Of a stretch of DNA of 64,000 nt, positions 25,191 through 33,088 are shown piece after piece. Below the pieces are notes generated by a model that saw only the letters and a list, made by a program, of their open reading frames with translations, was not told the origin of the DNA and made no database searches. The position numbers and the translations under genes were made by a program. Numbering within the stretch: position 1 is the stretch's first letter; every line of letters starts with the position of its first letter. The stretch is from Chloroflexota bacterium (GTDB taxonomy: Bacteria; Chloroflexota; Anaerolineae; Promineifilales; Promineifilaceae), in the NCBI GenBank assembly GCA_014584575.1, contig JACTMP010000073.1:1-64000 (forward strand), read 5' to 3'.

Positions 25191-27002
25191 ATGCGGCAGA
25201 CAATTGCGCATTTGAACCGGTGGCGGGCTGATCAGTCGGGAGAGAAGGTGGCCTACTACGTGCAGCGACAAGACGGTTTTGAGCCGGTGACGCACGCCGA
25301 AAACTACACCCTGGTCACCAATCTGGCGCTGGGGCTGGTGGCGTTGGGCGCGGCCAAAGGGGACCGCATCGCCATCATCAGCAACACCCGCGCCGAATGG
25401 AGCCAGTTTGACAGCGCCATTTTGAGCTTTGGCGGCGTGGTCGTGGGCATCTACCCCACCAGCACGGCCGAACAAATCCGCTACATCCTCGACCACAGCC
25501 AAACCCGCTTCGTCATCGCCGAAAACAAGGCACAGTTTGACAAAGTGCGCCTGGCCGGGCCGGAATTTGTGGAAAAAATGGTGGTCATGGACAGCGACGG
25601 CCTGACGCCGGGTGACTGGCTGACGCTGGATGAGGTGGCCACCCAGGGCAAATTCCGGCTGGCGCAAAAGCCCCATTTGCCCGACGAACTGCGCGACGCC
25701 GTGCAGCCCGAAGATATAGCTGCTCTCATCTACACCAGTGGCACCACCGGCCCGCCCAAAGGGGTGGTGATGCGCCACAATAATCTGGTGCAGGTGGCGC
25801 AGACGGTGGCCGAATTTCTGGGGCTGCATGACCAGGATGTGGGCGTCATTTACCTGCCATTGGCCCATTCCTTGCAGCGGGTGTCGAACTATATTGGCAC
25901 GGCCGTAGGCATCACCGGCTACTACCTGGCCGATATGAGCAAACTGGTGGAGGTGAGCAAAGTGGTGCAGCCTACCGTCCTCTCGGCCGTGCCGCGTGTG
26001 TATGAGAAGATTCACACGGCCGTGCTCACCGGCATTGACCAGGCTCCCCCGCGCAGCCAAAAGCTGGCCCGCGCCGCCCTCACCGTCGGCCATGAAGTGG
26101 CCCAGCGCCGCCGCCAACAGCAGCCCATCCCCTTTGGCCTGAGACTCAAACATGCCCTGTATAACCGCCTCGTTTACCGCAAACTACGCGCCGCCCTCTT
26201 TGGCGGGCGGATGCGCTTCCTCAGTTCCGGCGCGGCCCCCATCAGCCTGGAACTGCTGCACTTTTTTGACGCCATTGGCCTGCCCATCTACGAAGGATAT
26301 GGCCTGACGGAGACGACCAGCCCCATCACCGTGAACCGGCCAGGTGAAGTGAAGTTTGGCACGGTGGGACGGCCGTTGCCCGGCAGCCACGTCAAAATTG
26401 CCGACGACGGCGAAATTCTGCTGCAAGGCCCCGGCGTCTTTACCGAATACTACAAAGACCCCGCCGCCACCCGTGACGCCTTCACCGCCGACGGCTGGTT
26501 CCAGACCGGCGACATTGGTGAGCTAGACGCCGACGGCTATTTGCGCATTACCGACCGCAAGAAAAACATCATCGTCACGGCCGGGGGCAAAAACATCGCC
26601 CCGGCCAACATCGAGCATGTGCTGATGGCCCACCCGCTGGTCAGCCAGGTGTTGGTGCATGGCGACCGGCGCAACTACCTGGTGGCACTCATCACGCTCG
26701 ACCCCGACGCGCTGCTAAACTGGGCCAACGCGCATCACAAGGGCAGCCTGTCTTATGAGGAGTTGACACAAGATGGGGAGGTGACGGCCGTTGTGCAGAG
26801 CATCGTGGACAAAGCCAATGGCTCCCTGGCCCGCTACGAGCAAATCAAGTATTTTCGCATCCTGCCGGAAGAGGTGAGCGTGGAAAATGGGCTGCTCACG
26901 CCCACGTTGAAACTCAAACGGCGTTCTGTGGAAGAGCGGTATGGCGATTGGCTGGATGGCATGTATGGGCAGGGTGGCAGCGGGGCAACCCCGCCCCTTT
27001 AA
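25191..27002 (+). CDS. Long-chain fatty-acid-CoA ligase (AMP-forming)
   Basis: 603 residues. It has the adenylate-forming signature YTSGTTGPPKG at 181-191, the YEGYGLTE motif, GWFQTGDIGELDADGYL, and DRKKNIIVTAGGKNIAP near the C-terminal domain hinge. It activates a fatty acid with ATP and joins it to CoA. The Lys-rich C-terminal catalytic region (TPTLKLKRRSVEERY) fits the FadD15/long-chain class. AGAGGCAGG precedes the start. It faces the CoxE-like gene tail to tail 14 bases away. Confidence 0.92.
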   Translation: MRQTIAHLNRWRADQSGEKVAYYVQRQDGFEPVTHAENYTLVTNLALGLVALGAAKGDRIAIISNTRAEWSQFDSAILSFGGVVVGIYPTSTAEQIRYILDHSQTRFVIAENKAQFDKVRLAGPEFVEKMVVMDSDGLTPGDWLTLDEVATQGKFRLAQKPHLPDELRDAVQPEDIAALIYTSGTTGPPKGVVMRHNNLVQVAQTVAEFLGLHDQDVGVIYLPLAHSLQRVSNYIGTAVGITGYYLADMSKLVEVSKVVQPTVLSAVPRVYEKIHTAVLTGIDQAPPRSQKLARAALTVGHEVAQRRRQQQPIPFGLRLKHALYNRLVYRKLRAALFGGRMRFLSSGAAPISLELLHFFDAIGLPIYEGYGLTETTSPITVNRPGEVKFGTVGRPLPGSHVKIADDGEILLQGPGVFTEYYKDPAATRDAFTADGWFQTGDIGELDADGYLRITDRKKNIIVTAGGKNIAPANIEHVLMAHPLVSQVLVHGDRRNYLVALITLDPDALLNWANAHHKGSLSYEELTQDGEVTAVVQSIVDKANGSLARYEQIKYFRILPEEVSVENGLLTPTLKLKRRSVEERYGDWLDGMYGQGGSGATPPL

Positions 27003-27016
27003 CGTTTTCAGCCGGG

Positions 27017-28396
27017 TCAACTATTGGTGAGTAGTTTATCTACGGCCGTTGCCAACTGTGCCAGATTGCGAACTACAAACACCTCATCACACACCGGCGC
27101 ATAATCCCACATATCGCTGTCGCCGGTGCCCCACTGCTGCTGGTGTTCCGGGTTCAGCCAGATGAGGCGGCGGGCGCGCCGTTGCAAATCCTTCATCAGG
27201 TCAATACGCGGCGAGTTGTAGTTGTTGCGGGCATCACCCAGGACGACGACGGTGGTACGGCCGTCAACCGCATCCAGCCAGTTGTGGTAAAAGGTATCCA
27301 GGCTGTTGCCAAAATCGGTGGCGTAATAACCGGGGGGGATGTTGTATAACACCTGCGTCACCGCTTCTGCCGCCCGCGCTCCCGCCAGCGTCACGCTAAT
27401 CTCGTGCATGTCCGAATTAAAGGCAAAACTGCGCGCCTTCGCCACCTGGTCTTGCAGTTCATACGTCAGCCGCAGCATAAACTCGGCCACCGAACGCATA
27501 GAAGTTGACACGTCGCAAATCAGCACCAGGCTGGGCTTGAGCTTGTTTTTCTTCCAGCGCAGTTCCATGGGCACGCCGCCGTAGCGTTGGTTGGTGCGAA
27601 TGGTGGATTTGGAATCAAAGCGCCCCTTCGTCCCCTTTTTGCGGCGCAAGGCTGCCCGGCTGCGCAATTGCGTGATCAACCGCTGCACTTCTTTGCGCAG
27701 CGCGTTGGCCTCCTCCTCCGTCAGCGATTGCAGCGGTTTGTGCATCAGGTCAGAGCCGAATAGCTCGTCGTTGGGGCGGTTGGCGCGCTGCTCGGCAATT
27801 TGCGCGCCCACCTGCTGCGCCACCTGCTGCTCCAACGCCTCCCGGTTGCCTTCCACGATGCCCAGCAGCTTTTGAATGGATTCCCAACTCATGCCCATCT
27901 TTTGCAACTGCTCCACCAACTGTTGCAACTGCTCTTCCAGGTGCCCCATGCCCATTTGTTGCAACATGCGCCGTGTCACCCAACGCGCTTCGCGTGGGTC
28001 TGTGGCCCACTGCGCACCGGCCCGGTTGGCCATCTCTTCTAGCTCTTCTTTGGTGGGGCCGTTGCCGCTGGTGAGCCAATCGAGTAGCTGTTGGAAGCGG
28101 CCGCTCATGCCCGCCAGCGCCTGCTGTAACATTTGTTGTTCGTCCGGGCTGAGCTCTTCCGTAGCGTTCATTAAGGGGGGGCCGCCGCTGCCAAAATAGA
28201 GCGGGAACAGCTCATCAAACGCCTGAAAATCATCTTTCTCTTTAATCAACGTGGCCCGCAGCGAAGCCTGGAAGAGTGACTTATCGGCAACACCCAAACT
28301 TTCCACCGCGTGCAGCGCATCCACCGACTCCGCCAGCGACACACGCACCCCCGCCGCTCGCAGTCCCCGTATGAATTCGACGACTCGTTTGTCCAT
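27017..28396 (-). CDS. CoxE-like vWA domain protein
   Basis: 459 residues. A helical, Gln-rich middle (about 100-260) leads to a vWA domain with an intact MIDAS, DVSTSM at 295-300, then FNSDMHEISVTL, and VVVLGDARNN, and a C-terminal VWLNPEH-like end (RLIWLNPEHQQQWGTGDSDM), as in CoxE/YehP-type proteins. Such proteins work with a MoxR-type AAA ATPase to insert metals into, or remodel, target enzymes. The MoxR-type gene lies just upstream on the same strand, separated by a repeat. The client protein is not evident. Confidence 0.88.
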   Translation of the reverse strand: MDKRVVEFIRGLRAAGVRVSLAESVDALHAVESLGVADKSLFQASLRATLIKEKDDFQAFDELFPLYFGSGGPPLMNATEELSPDEQQMLQQALAGMSGRFQQLLDWLTSGNGPTKEELEEMANRAGAQWATDPREARWVTRRMLQQMGMGHLEEQLQQLVEQLQKMGMSWESIQKLLGIVEGNREALEQQVAQQVGAQIAEQRANRPNDELFGSDLMHKPLQSLTEEEANALRKEVQRLITQLRSRAALRRKKGTKGRFDSKSTIRTNQRYGGVPMELRWKKNKLKPSLVLICDVSTSMRSVAEFMLRLTYELQDQVAKARSFAFNSDMHEISVTLAGARAAEAVTQVLYNIPPGYYATDFGNSLDTFYHNWLDAVDGRTTVVVLGDARNNYNSPRIDLMKDLQRRARRLIWLNPEHQQQWGTGDSDMWDYAPVCDEVFVVRNLAQLATAVDKLLTNS

Positions 28397-28414
28397 TTCT
28401 TGCTCCGCAAGTGG

Positions 28415-28492
28415 TAATCGGTAATCAGTGAACGGTAATCGGTCATTCGTTCACCGACAACCGACAACCGATTACCGATTACCGATTACCCG
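28415..28492. repeat. Inverted TAATCGGT word repeat between the MoxR and CoxE-like genes
   Basis: GGTAATCGGTAATCAGTGAACGG on the left is matched by CCGTTCACCGACAACCGATTACC-type words on the right; the right arm overlaps the last codons of the MoxR-type gene (28479 on). Confidence 0.7.
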
Positions 28493-29420
28493 AATACCGT
28501 CCCCGCCGGGCCGTATCGCTGCTGCCGCCGCCCATCATGCGGCGGGCTTTTTGCACGTCGGCTTCATATTTCAGCAGGACGGTGAGGGTGTTGGTGAGGG
28601 TTTGTTCGTCAATTTGATCGGCGTTGAGAGCGACCAATGCCCGCGCCCAATCCAGTGTTTCGCTGATGCTGGGGGTTTTGCGTAAATCCATTTGCCGCAA
28701 TTGGTGTACCACAGCCACAGCCTGCTTCGCCAGTTCGGGGCGCAAATTGGGCACTTTCAGGCGCACAATTTCCAGTTCGGCTTCCTGGGTGGGGTAGTCT
28801 ACATAGAGGTAGAGGCAGCGGCGCTTGAGCGCCTCGCTCAGTTCACGGGTATTGTTGCTGGTGAGCAGCACCATCGGTTGGTGTTTGGCGGAAATGGTGC
28901 CGAGTTCGGGCACACTCACCTGGAAGTCGCTGAGGACTTCCAGCAGGAAGGCTTCAAATTCAACGTCGGCGCGGTCAATTTCATCAATGAGCAGAACGAC
29001 CGGGCGGTCAGAAGTGAGGGCGGTGAGCAGGGGGCGGGGTAGGAGGAAATTTTCGGAGAAAAAGACGTCTTCTTCCTGGGCCAGGCGGTTGGCGGCTTCG
29101 GCCAGGCTTTGTACGTCACCCAGGACGTTGTGAAGGGTGTCGCGCAGCAGTTGGGTGTAGAGCATTTGTTTGGCGTATTCCCATTCGTAGAGGGCTTTGC
29201 TCTCGTCCAGCCCTTCGTAGCATTGCAGGCGAATGAGGGGCATATCCAGGGCGGCGGCCCAGGATTTGGCGAGTTCGGTCTTGCCGACGCCGGCCGGGCC
29301 TTCGGCCAGAACGGGTTTGCACAGGGCGTGCGCCAGGTAGACGACGGTGCCGATTTCGGCGGAGGCGATGTACTGCTGGCGGCCTAACTGCTGTCTGACA
29401 TCATCTATATTTTTAAACAT
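28479..29420 (-). CDS. MoxR-type AAA ATPase
   Basis: 313 residues from the ATG at 29420, preceded by TGGAG. Walker A GPAGVGKT (41-48), Walker B VVLLIDEID (141-149), sensor LLTSNNTREL and the arginine-containing RRCLYLYVDYP fit MoxR AAA+ proteins. With the vWA protein downstream it forms a chaperone-like pair of the CoxD/CoxE kind. The C-terminal codons (YSGNR and stop) again lie in a word repeat. Confidence 0.9.
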   Translation of the reverse strand: MFKNIDDVRQQLGRQQYIASAEIGTVVYLAHALCKPVLAEGPAGVGKTELAKSWAAALDMPLIRLQCYEGLDESKALYEWEYAKQMLYTQLLRDTLHNVLGDVQSLAEAANRLAQEEDVFFSENFLLPRPLLTALTSDRPVVLLIDEIDRADVEFEAFLLEVLSDFQVSVPELGTISAKHQPMVLLTSNNTRELSEALKRRCLYLYVDYPTQEAELEIVRLKVPNLRPELAKQAVAVVHQLRQMDLRKTPSISETLDWARALVALNADQIDEQTLTNTLTVLLKYEADVQKARRMMGGGSSDTARRGRYSGNR

Positions 29421-29637
29421 GCTCGTTTCTCCATTATCGTCCGCGAAATTCGCGAAGCGCGAAGGTTTGGGGAGATCAGGCGGACTCAGGCAGGTATTGT
29501 AACGGCCGTGTCCCATTTGTCACCCTAGACCTTCGTTCAGTAAGGTGGGAAGTCGCCAGACTTGTGGTTGATTGTAGAACGGAAAATGGGAAAGGCAAAG
29601 GGATTGGCAAAAAACTCATGCGGTTGGCTGGCGGTTA

Positions 29638-29690
29638 ACGGCCGTAGCGCTTCATCCGCCGGGCCAATGAGGGGGCGGGAACGGCCGTGT
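29638..29690 (-). pseudogene. Remnant of a C-terminal coding segment, copy 1
   Basis: On the minus strand this reads HGRSRPLIGPADEALRP, directly after a stop codon. Two other copies (32117-32239, 32941-33074) share LIGPxDEALRP with synonymous codon differences, so an intact gene family probably exists elsewhere. After LRP the reading diverges. The rest of 29421-29715 shows no gene. Confidence 0.5.
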
Positions 29691-29715
29691 TAACAAAGAA
29701 TCGCTACCACTCCAC

Positions 29716-30103
29716 CTAGTGCAACTGGCGGTCAGGGCCGGAGTACATAATTTGCGCCCTTGTTACTTGAACAATCTTTCCCATACGTGTGCCCTTGCTG
29801 GCAAATTCGCGCAGCCTGAAAAGTTGGCGCGATAGCTCAGGCAGTTCATCAAGCCGCTCTTTGGGAAAGGGAAAGGTGACAATGCAGTAGCCGAGATGGG
29901 CGGGCACACGCCGCCAAAAGTCAGTGGCATTGATGGTGATAAATGTCGGATTGTTGGCTCTATGGAGCAGTTGGGGAATGCTATCGTCCTTGATCAAGGT
30001 GATGGGGCGTAAACTGTTGATGGCGATGACCTGCCCACGATACCAGACGCGAAACGCAGCTTCAATAGCGCGGGTTCCAGATGTTCTCGTCAAGAACAAT
30101 CAT
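29716..30103 (-). pseudogene. PIN-like (DUF5615-type) toxin gene with an apparent frameshift
   Basis: An ATG at 30103, six bases after the upstream DUF433 gene stop, starts MIVLDENIWN, the usual start of DUF5615-like proteins, then meets a stop three codons later. If one C in the CCC run near 30073 is skipped the frame continues as RAIEAAFRVWYRGQVIA, DDSIPQLLHRA, PTFITINATDFW and RMGKIVQVTRAQI, the family pattern. Without this, the reading frame at 29716-30099 lacks its true N-terminus. These proteins have the PIN-like nuclease fold and pair with DUF433 antitoxins. It may be an inactivated toxin or an assembly error. Confidence 0.7.
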
Positions 30104-30109
30104 GAGTGG

Positions 30110-30418
30110 TCAAACAGCCAGCGGTACCAGGTCAATGGTGGCCTGTTCCAGGGCTGTATTGGCCAACACAATGGCTTCTAAAATAGCTTCTCTCGATATA
30201 TTGCTGCGATGGTATTGGTAAAGGACTTCATCAATATCATCCCCTTCGGCCAGATACCATAAAATGACGCGGACTTCGAGGCGGGTGTATTTGAAAGTCG
30301 GCCGTCCGCCGCAGATGCCGGGGGCCATGACGATATGTTCACCTAATGGGTAATACTCGTAAGGCTCACCGCCTACCATTTCTACAACGAGATCGGATGG
30401 TTGGAACTGTTTGAACAT
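30110..30418 (-). CDS. DUF433-type antitoxin
   Basis: 102 residues from MFKQFQPSDLV. The DUF433 signature is present: HIVMAPGICGGRPTFKYTRLEVRVILWYLAEGDDIDEVL, a winged-helix-like DNA-binding fold. Its C-terminal helix, EAILEAIVLANTALEQA, follows. DUF433 proteins often sit next to a DUF5615 toxin, as here, with a six-base gap. Likely autorepressor and antitoxin; the partner seems broken. Confidence 0.85.
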   Translation of the reverse strand: MFKQFQPSDLVVEMVGGEPYEYYPLGEHIVMAPGICGGRPTFKYTRLEVRVILWYLAEGDDIDEVLYQYHRSNISREAILEAIVLANTALEQATIDLVPLAV

Positions 30419-30556
30419 GGTGCGGTGATTATAACACAAGGATGCGCGTGCGAAGCGCCCGGCATGGGAGTTGAGGACACGGCCGTTGGCCTATGGCAGT
30501 TGGATGGGAATAGGTAGTCTGGTTGACGGGCTAAATCTTTCTCTTTCAGGCTATGT

Positions 30557-30598
30557 TATAATTCTCGGCATGGGCATAACCAGGTGAAGGAGATTTAA
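30557..30598 (+). promoter_or_regulatory. TATAAT box and leader shared with 32296-32341
   Basis: A perfect TATAAT (30557-30562) is followed by CGGCATGGGCATAACCAGGTGAAGGAGAT, ending in the ribosome binding site of the next gene. A near copy with the same spacing lies at 32296. No convincing -35 box is seen. Confidence 0.55.
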
Positions 30599-30601
30599 GA
30601 T

Positions 30602-30955
30602 ATGACCATCACGCTTGAAGCTATCGATCTTCCCGAAAGCGGCCTTTTTGAACTCAATATCCAGCAGACGGTAGATATTCAAATCAATGCTGACACGGCT
30701 CGCCGCCGGGTCACGCGCTATGTCGGTGACTACATTGGCGATCTGCTTTATGGTGAACAGCCAACGCTCGTTTTGCAAGCGCAACGCGCTGTCTGGCGTG
30801 TGCCTATAGTAATGGCGACGGGCGCAAGCGGCCGTATCGGGCAGGCCGGGATGCTGGATGTAGATGTGAAAACAGGGGAGTTGTATGTCACAGAGCTTTT
30901 GGTGGAGGAGATCAAAAAGAATGCCCAGCGTCTTGTTACCCGTTCCCCACTTTGA
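30602..30955 (+). CDS. Conserved hypothetical, antitoxin-like small protein
   Basis: 117 residues. GGAG lies ten bases before the ATG. The N-terminal half, ITLEAIDLPESGLFELN, and the central VWRVPIVMATGASGRIGQAGMLDVDVKTGELYV define a small beta-rich protein that I cannot assign to a named family with certainty. It ends with a helix, LLVEEIKKNAQRL. Proteins of this look often precede a PIN toxin; here the nucleotidyltransferase/HepT pair follows. The function is unknown. Confidence 0.6.
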   Translation: MTITLEAIDLPESGLFELNIQQTVDIQINADTARRRVTRYVGDYIGDLLYGEQPTLVLQAQRAVWRVPIVMATGASGRIGQAGMLDVDVKTGELYVTELLVEEIKKNAQRLVTRSPL

Positions 30956-31003
30956 ACAAAGCCAGTATGGTTACTGTTTGCCAACTTGTGTACGGAGCGT
31001 AAA

Positions 31004-31381
31004 ATGACGATACGTATTATCCCCCCCGAAAAAATCGCCCGTTACCGGGCCGCAGCTTTAAAACGCGAGTCCCAGGAAGCAGATGAAATGAGCCAACGCC
31101 GTCAGAAAGCGTGGCAAATTGCCCGGCAAACGGCCAACTTGTTGCGTGAAGAATTTAATGCCTCGCGTATTGTCGTTTTTGGTTCATTGGCACGTAACAG
31201 TGGCTTTACCCGATGGTCAGATATAGATATAGCCGTATGGGGGCTGCCCCCAGAAGACACCTTTCGCGCCATAGGGGTTGTTATGGATTTGCAGACGGAT
31301 ATACCAGTCAATCTAGTTGATGTGAATACAGCCCGCCCCACTCTACTAGCTGTTATTGAACGGGATGGTATACCGGTATGA
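31004..31381 (+). CDS. mntA: MntA-like nucleotidyltransferase antitoxin
   Basis: 125 residues from the ATG at 31004 (CGGAG upstream). It has the minimal nucleotidyltransferase motif: GSLARNSGFTRWSDIDIAVWG (GS then DxD). In MntA/HepT modules this enzyme AMPylates a Tyr of the HEPN toxin and so silences it. It overlaps hepT by four bases (31378-31381). The N-terminal helix AAALKRESQEADEMSQRRQ is longer than in the smallest MNT proteins. Confidence 0.88.
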   Translation: MTIRIIPPEKIARYRAAALKRESQEADEMSQRRQKAWQIARQTANLLREEFNASRIVVFGSLARNSGFTRWSDIDIAVWGLPPEDTFRAIGVVMDLQTDIPVNLVDVNTARPTLLAVIERDGIPV

Positions 31382-31860
31382 TTGCCGCCTATTTGGATCT
31401 GGTAGACCGGATTCATCAGGAATTGAATGACCTGGAAAGAGTTATTGTTCGCGCTGAACGAGGTAATTATGCTGCCCGTCAACGTCCTGATGATCAAGAC
31501 CTGTATATAGATTCTGTGGCCTTGAACTTGCATGATTTTTATACAGGCATGGAACGTATTTTTCAGCAGATCGGGTCTGTCGTGGATGGAAACATTCCCG
31601 GCGGGCATAACTGGCACCAGGATTTGTTGCAGCAGATGCATTGGGAATTACCAGACCTGCGCCCGCCGGTCCTATCCGCAGAAGGGCTGCAAATGCTGGA
31701 TGAGTTTCTCCGTTTTCGCCATGTGGTGCGGAATATCTATGCGTTTCAGTTTGATCCAGAGCGGATCGCCCGGCTGGTCAGCCAGATGCGCCCGGCCTGG
31801 GGGAGGGTGCAGATGGAGCTATTAGCTTTTGCGTCTTTTCTGGAGCAAGTTGCCAAATAG
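31378..31860 (+). CDS. hepT: HepT-like HEPN toxin
   Basis: 160 residues, all-helical. It has the HEPN family features YIDSVALNLHDFYTGMERIFQQIGSVVDG and LRFRHVVRNIYAF (the R...N/H-x-Y catalytic or AMPylation region), and it overlaps mntA in an ATGA arrangement. HEPN toxins are RNases. The pair should be a self-contained toxin-antitoxin module or a defence-linked one. Confidence 0.86.
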   Translation: MIAAYLDLVDRIHQELNDLERVIVRAERGNYAARQRPDDQDLYIDSVALNLHDFYTGMERIFQQIGSVVDGNIPGGHNWHQDLLQQMHWELPDLRPPVLSAEGLQMLDEFLRFRHVVRNIYAFQFDPERIARLVSQMRPAWGRVQMELLAFASFLEQVAK

Positions 31861-31876
31861 ATGTGTATTAGGACCA

Positions 31877-32104
31877 ATGACCGTAAATACCTTGTAATCT
31901 TACCTGGAATTTTTACCTGCTGTGAAAAACACCCCACAAAAATCGGTCTGGCTGACCTATGACCAAGAAGCTGACGTGATATATATCAACTTTAAGAAAC
32001 CGGGTGCTGCTACCGACAGTGAATTGACCGATGATGATGTCATTGTTCGCTATGAGGGGGAAGAGGTTATCGGCTTTACGGTATTGCACGCCAGCCAACG
32101 GTGA
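31877..32104 (+). pseudogene. DUF2283 gene with a nonsense codon (duplicate of 32692-32928)
   Basis: From the ATG at 31877 the frame reads MTVNTL, a TAA at 31895, then SYLEFLPAVKN, which aligns with MTTNTVHSYLKLLPTVKN of the intact copy at 32692. After that the two run nearly identically (SVWLTYDQEADVIYINFKKPG and VIGFTVLHASQR). So the gene is interrupted in its sixth codon. A GTG at 31922 could still start a 60-residue product. It follows hepT by 16 bases. Confidence 0.8.
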
Positions 32105-32116
32105 GGGGGAGAAAGC

Positions 32117-32239
32117 TCAACGGCCGTGAAACACCTCTTGCCTGTGCCAGCGAATGGAGTCCGGGAACGGCCGTAACGCCTCATCCACCGGGCCAATGAG
32201 GGTACGGCCGTGCGCTTCTGGTAGCTGGATAAGGATATG
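32117..32239 (-). pseudogene. Remnant of a C-terminal coding segment, copy 2
   Basis: On the minus strand HILIQLPEAHGRTLIGPV then DEALRPFPDSIRWHRQEV and a short tail end at TGA (32117), with a stop just upstream of HIL. Copy 3 at 32941 shares nearly all residues with several synonymous base changes, which argues for past coding constraint. Confidence 0.55.
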
Positions 32240-32295
32240 TTATATCACCTGGGAGGCACTTATCTGAATGAGACAAACGTTACTCTTTTACACCA

Positions 32296-32341
32296 TGTTA
32301 TAATTGCCTCGCACATGGGCATAACCAGGTGAAAGGGATAT
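32296..32341 (+). promoter_or_regulatory. Second copy of the TATAAT-leader element
   Basis: TATAAT (32299-32304) then GCACATGGGCATAACCAGGTGAAAGGGAT mirrors 30557-30598 but lacks the small gene that follows the first copy; the next gene starts 58 bases later. It looks like a promoter left over from a duplication. Confidence 0.5.
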
Positions 32342-32398
32342 AGCTATCTTGTGAACTGGGCTGAATATCATGAAGTTGCCTTACATGTGGAGTAGTCA

Positions 32399-32701
32399 AT
32401 GTCCAATGTTGTCATATCCGTAAATCAAGTCCCTATTCGTTTGACGGATGAACGGTGGGAACACATCATAGAAGAACATGGCGAACTGGCAGGCATGGAA
32501 ATTGAGGTGCTAGAAACAATAGCCAATCCTGGCCGTGTGTTAGCCGGTAACGCCAGTGAATTATTAGCGATACGCGAGGTTGATATGGGGAAGTGGCTGG
32601 TGGTAGTTTATCGAGAGACAAACGCCGATGGCTTTGTTATCACGGCGTTTTTGACGCGCCGATCTCGTTCGCTTGACCGGAGGAACCAATTATGGCCGTA
32701 A
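32399..32701 (+). CDS. Small toxin-like protein (BECR/RelE-type fold suspected)
   Basis: 100 residues: MSNVVISVNQVPIRLTDERW then HIIEEHGELAGMEIEVLETI, KWLVVVYRETNADGFVITAF and LTRRSRSLDRRNQLWP. A first beta hairpin, an HxxxEHxEL helix and two long strands are reminiscent of small phage-type RNase folds, but I cannot confirm the family. It overlaps the DUF2283 gene by ten bases. Pairing with a short DUF2283 protein suggests a toxin-antitoxin type module. Confidence 0.6.
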   Translation: MSNVVISVNQVPIRLTDERWEHIIEEHGELAGMEIEVLETIANPGRVLAGNASELLAIREVDMGKWLVVVYRETNADGFVITAFLTRRSRSLDRRNQLWP

Positions 32702-32928
32702 TGACCACAAACACCGTGCATTCTTATTTGAAACTGTTGCCAACGGTGAAAAACGCACCGCAGCAGTCAGTCTGGATGACCTATGATCAAGAAACTGACG
32801 TGATGTACATCAACTTTAAGAAACCGGGCGTGGCAACCGACAGCGAATTGACCGATGATGATGTGATTATTCGCTATGAGGGTGAAGAGGTTATCGGTTT
32901 TACGGTACTGCACGCCAGCCAACGGTGA
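32692..32928 (+). CDS. DUF2283 protein, probable antitoxin
   Basis: 78 residues; an alternative start is the ATG at 32701. The DUF2283 pattern SVWMTYDQETDVMYINFKKPG, ELTDDDVIIRYEGEEVIGFTVL is complete. The start overlaps the end of the toxin-like gene. DUF2283 proteins are small beta-rich proteins often found beside toxin-like genes. This is the intact member of the duplicated pair. Confidence 0.85.
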   Translation: MAVMTTNTVHSYLKLLPTVKNAPQQSVWMTYDQETDVMYINFKKPGVATDSELTDDDVIIRYEGEEVIGFTVLHASQR

Positions 32929-32940
32929 GGGGGCAAAGGC

Positions 32941-33074
32941 TTAACGGCCGTGAAACACCTCTTTCCTGTGCCAGCGAATGGAGTCCGGGAACGGCCGTAG
33001 TGCCTCATCCGTTGGGCCAATCAGGGGACGGCAAAAGCGAGAAAATGGCCGCACGATGGAAAATATTTCAAATG
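32941..33074 (-). pseudogene. Remnant of a C-terminal coding segment, copy 3
   Basis: On the minus strand: RPLIGPTDEALRPFPDSIRW then HRKEVFHGR and TAA (32941), continuing upstream as AFEIFSIVRPFSRFC to a stop. It ends next to the AIPR gene stop at 33089, marking the left edge of the restriction-type island. Confidence 0.55.
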
Positions 33075-33088
33075 CCTATATGCGACTG

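Noticed and set aside
25107..26153. Long minus-strand frame opposite the acyl-CoA ligase
   Set aside because: The plus strand carries the full adenylation motifs; the opposite frame has none.
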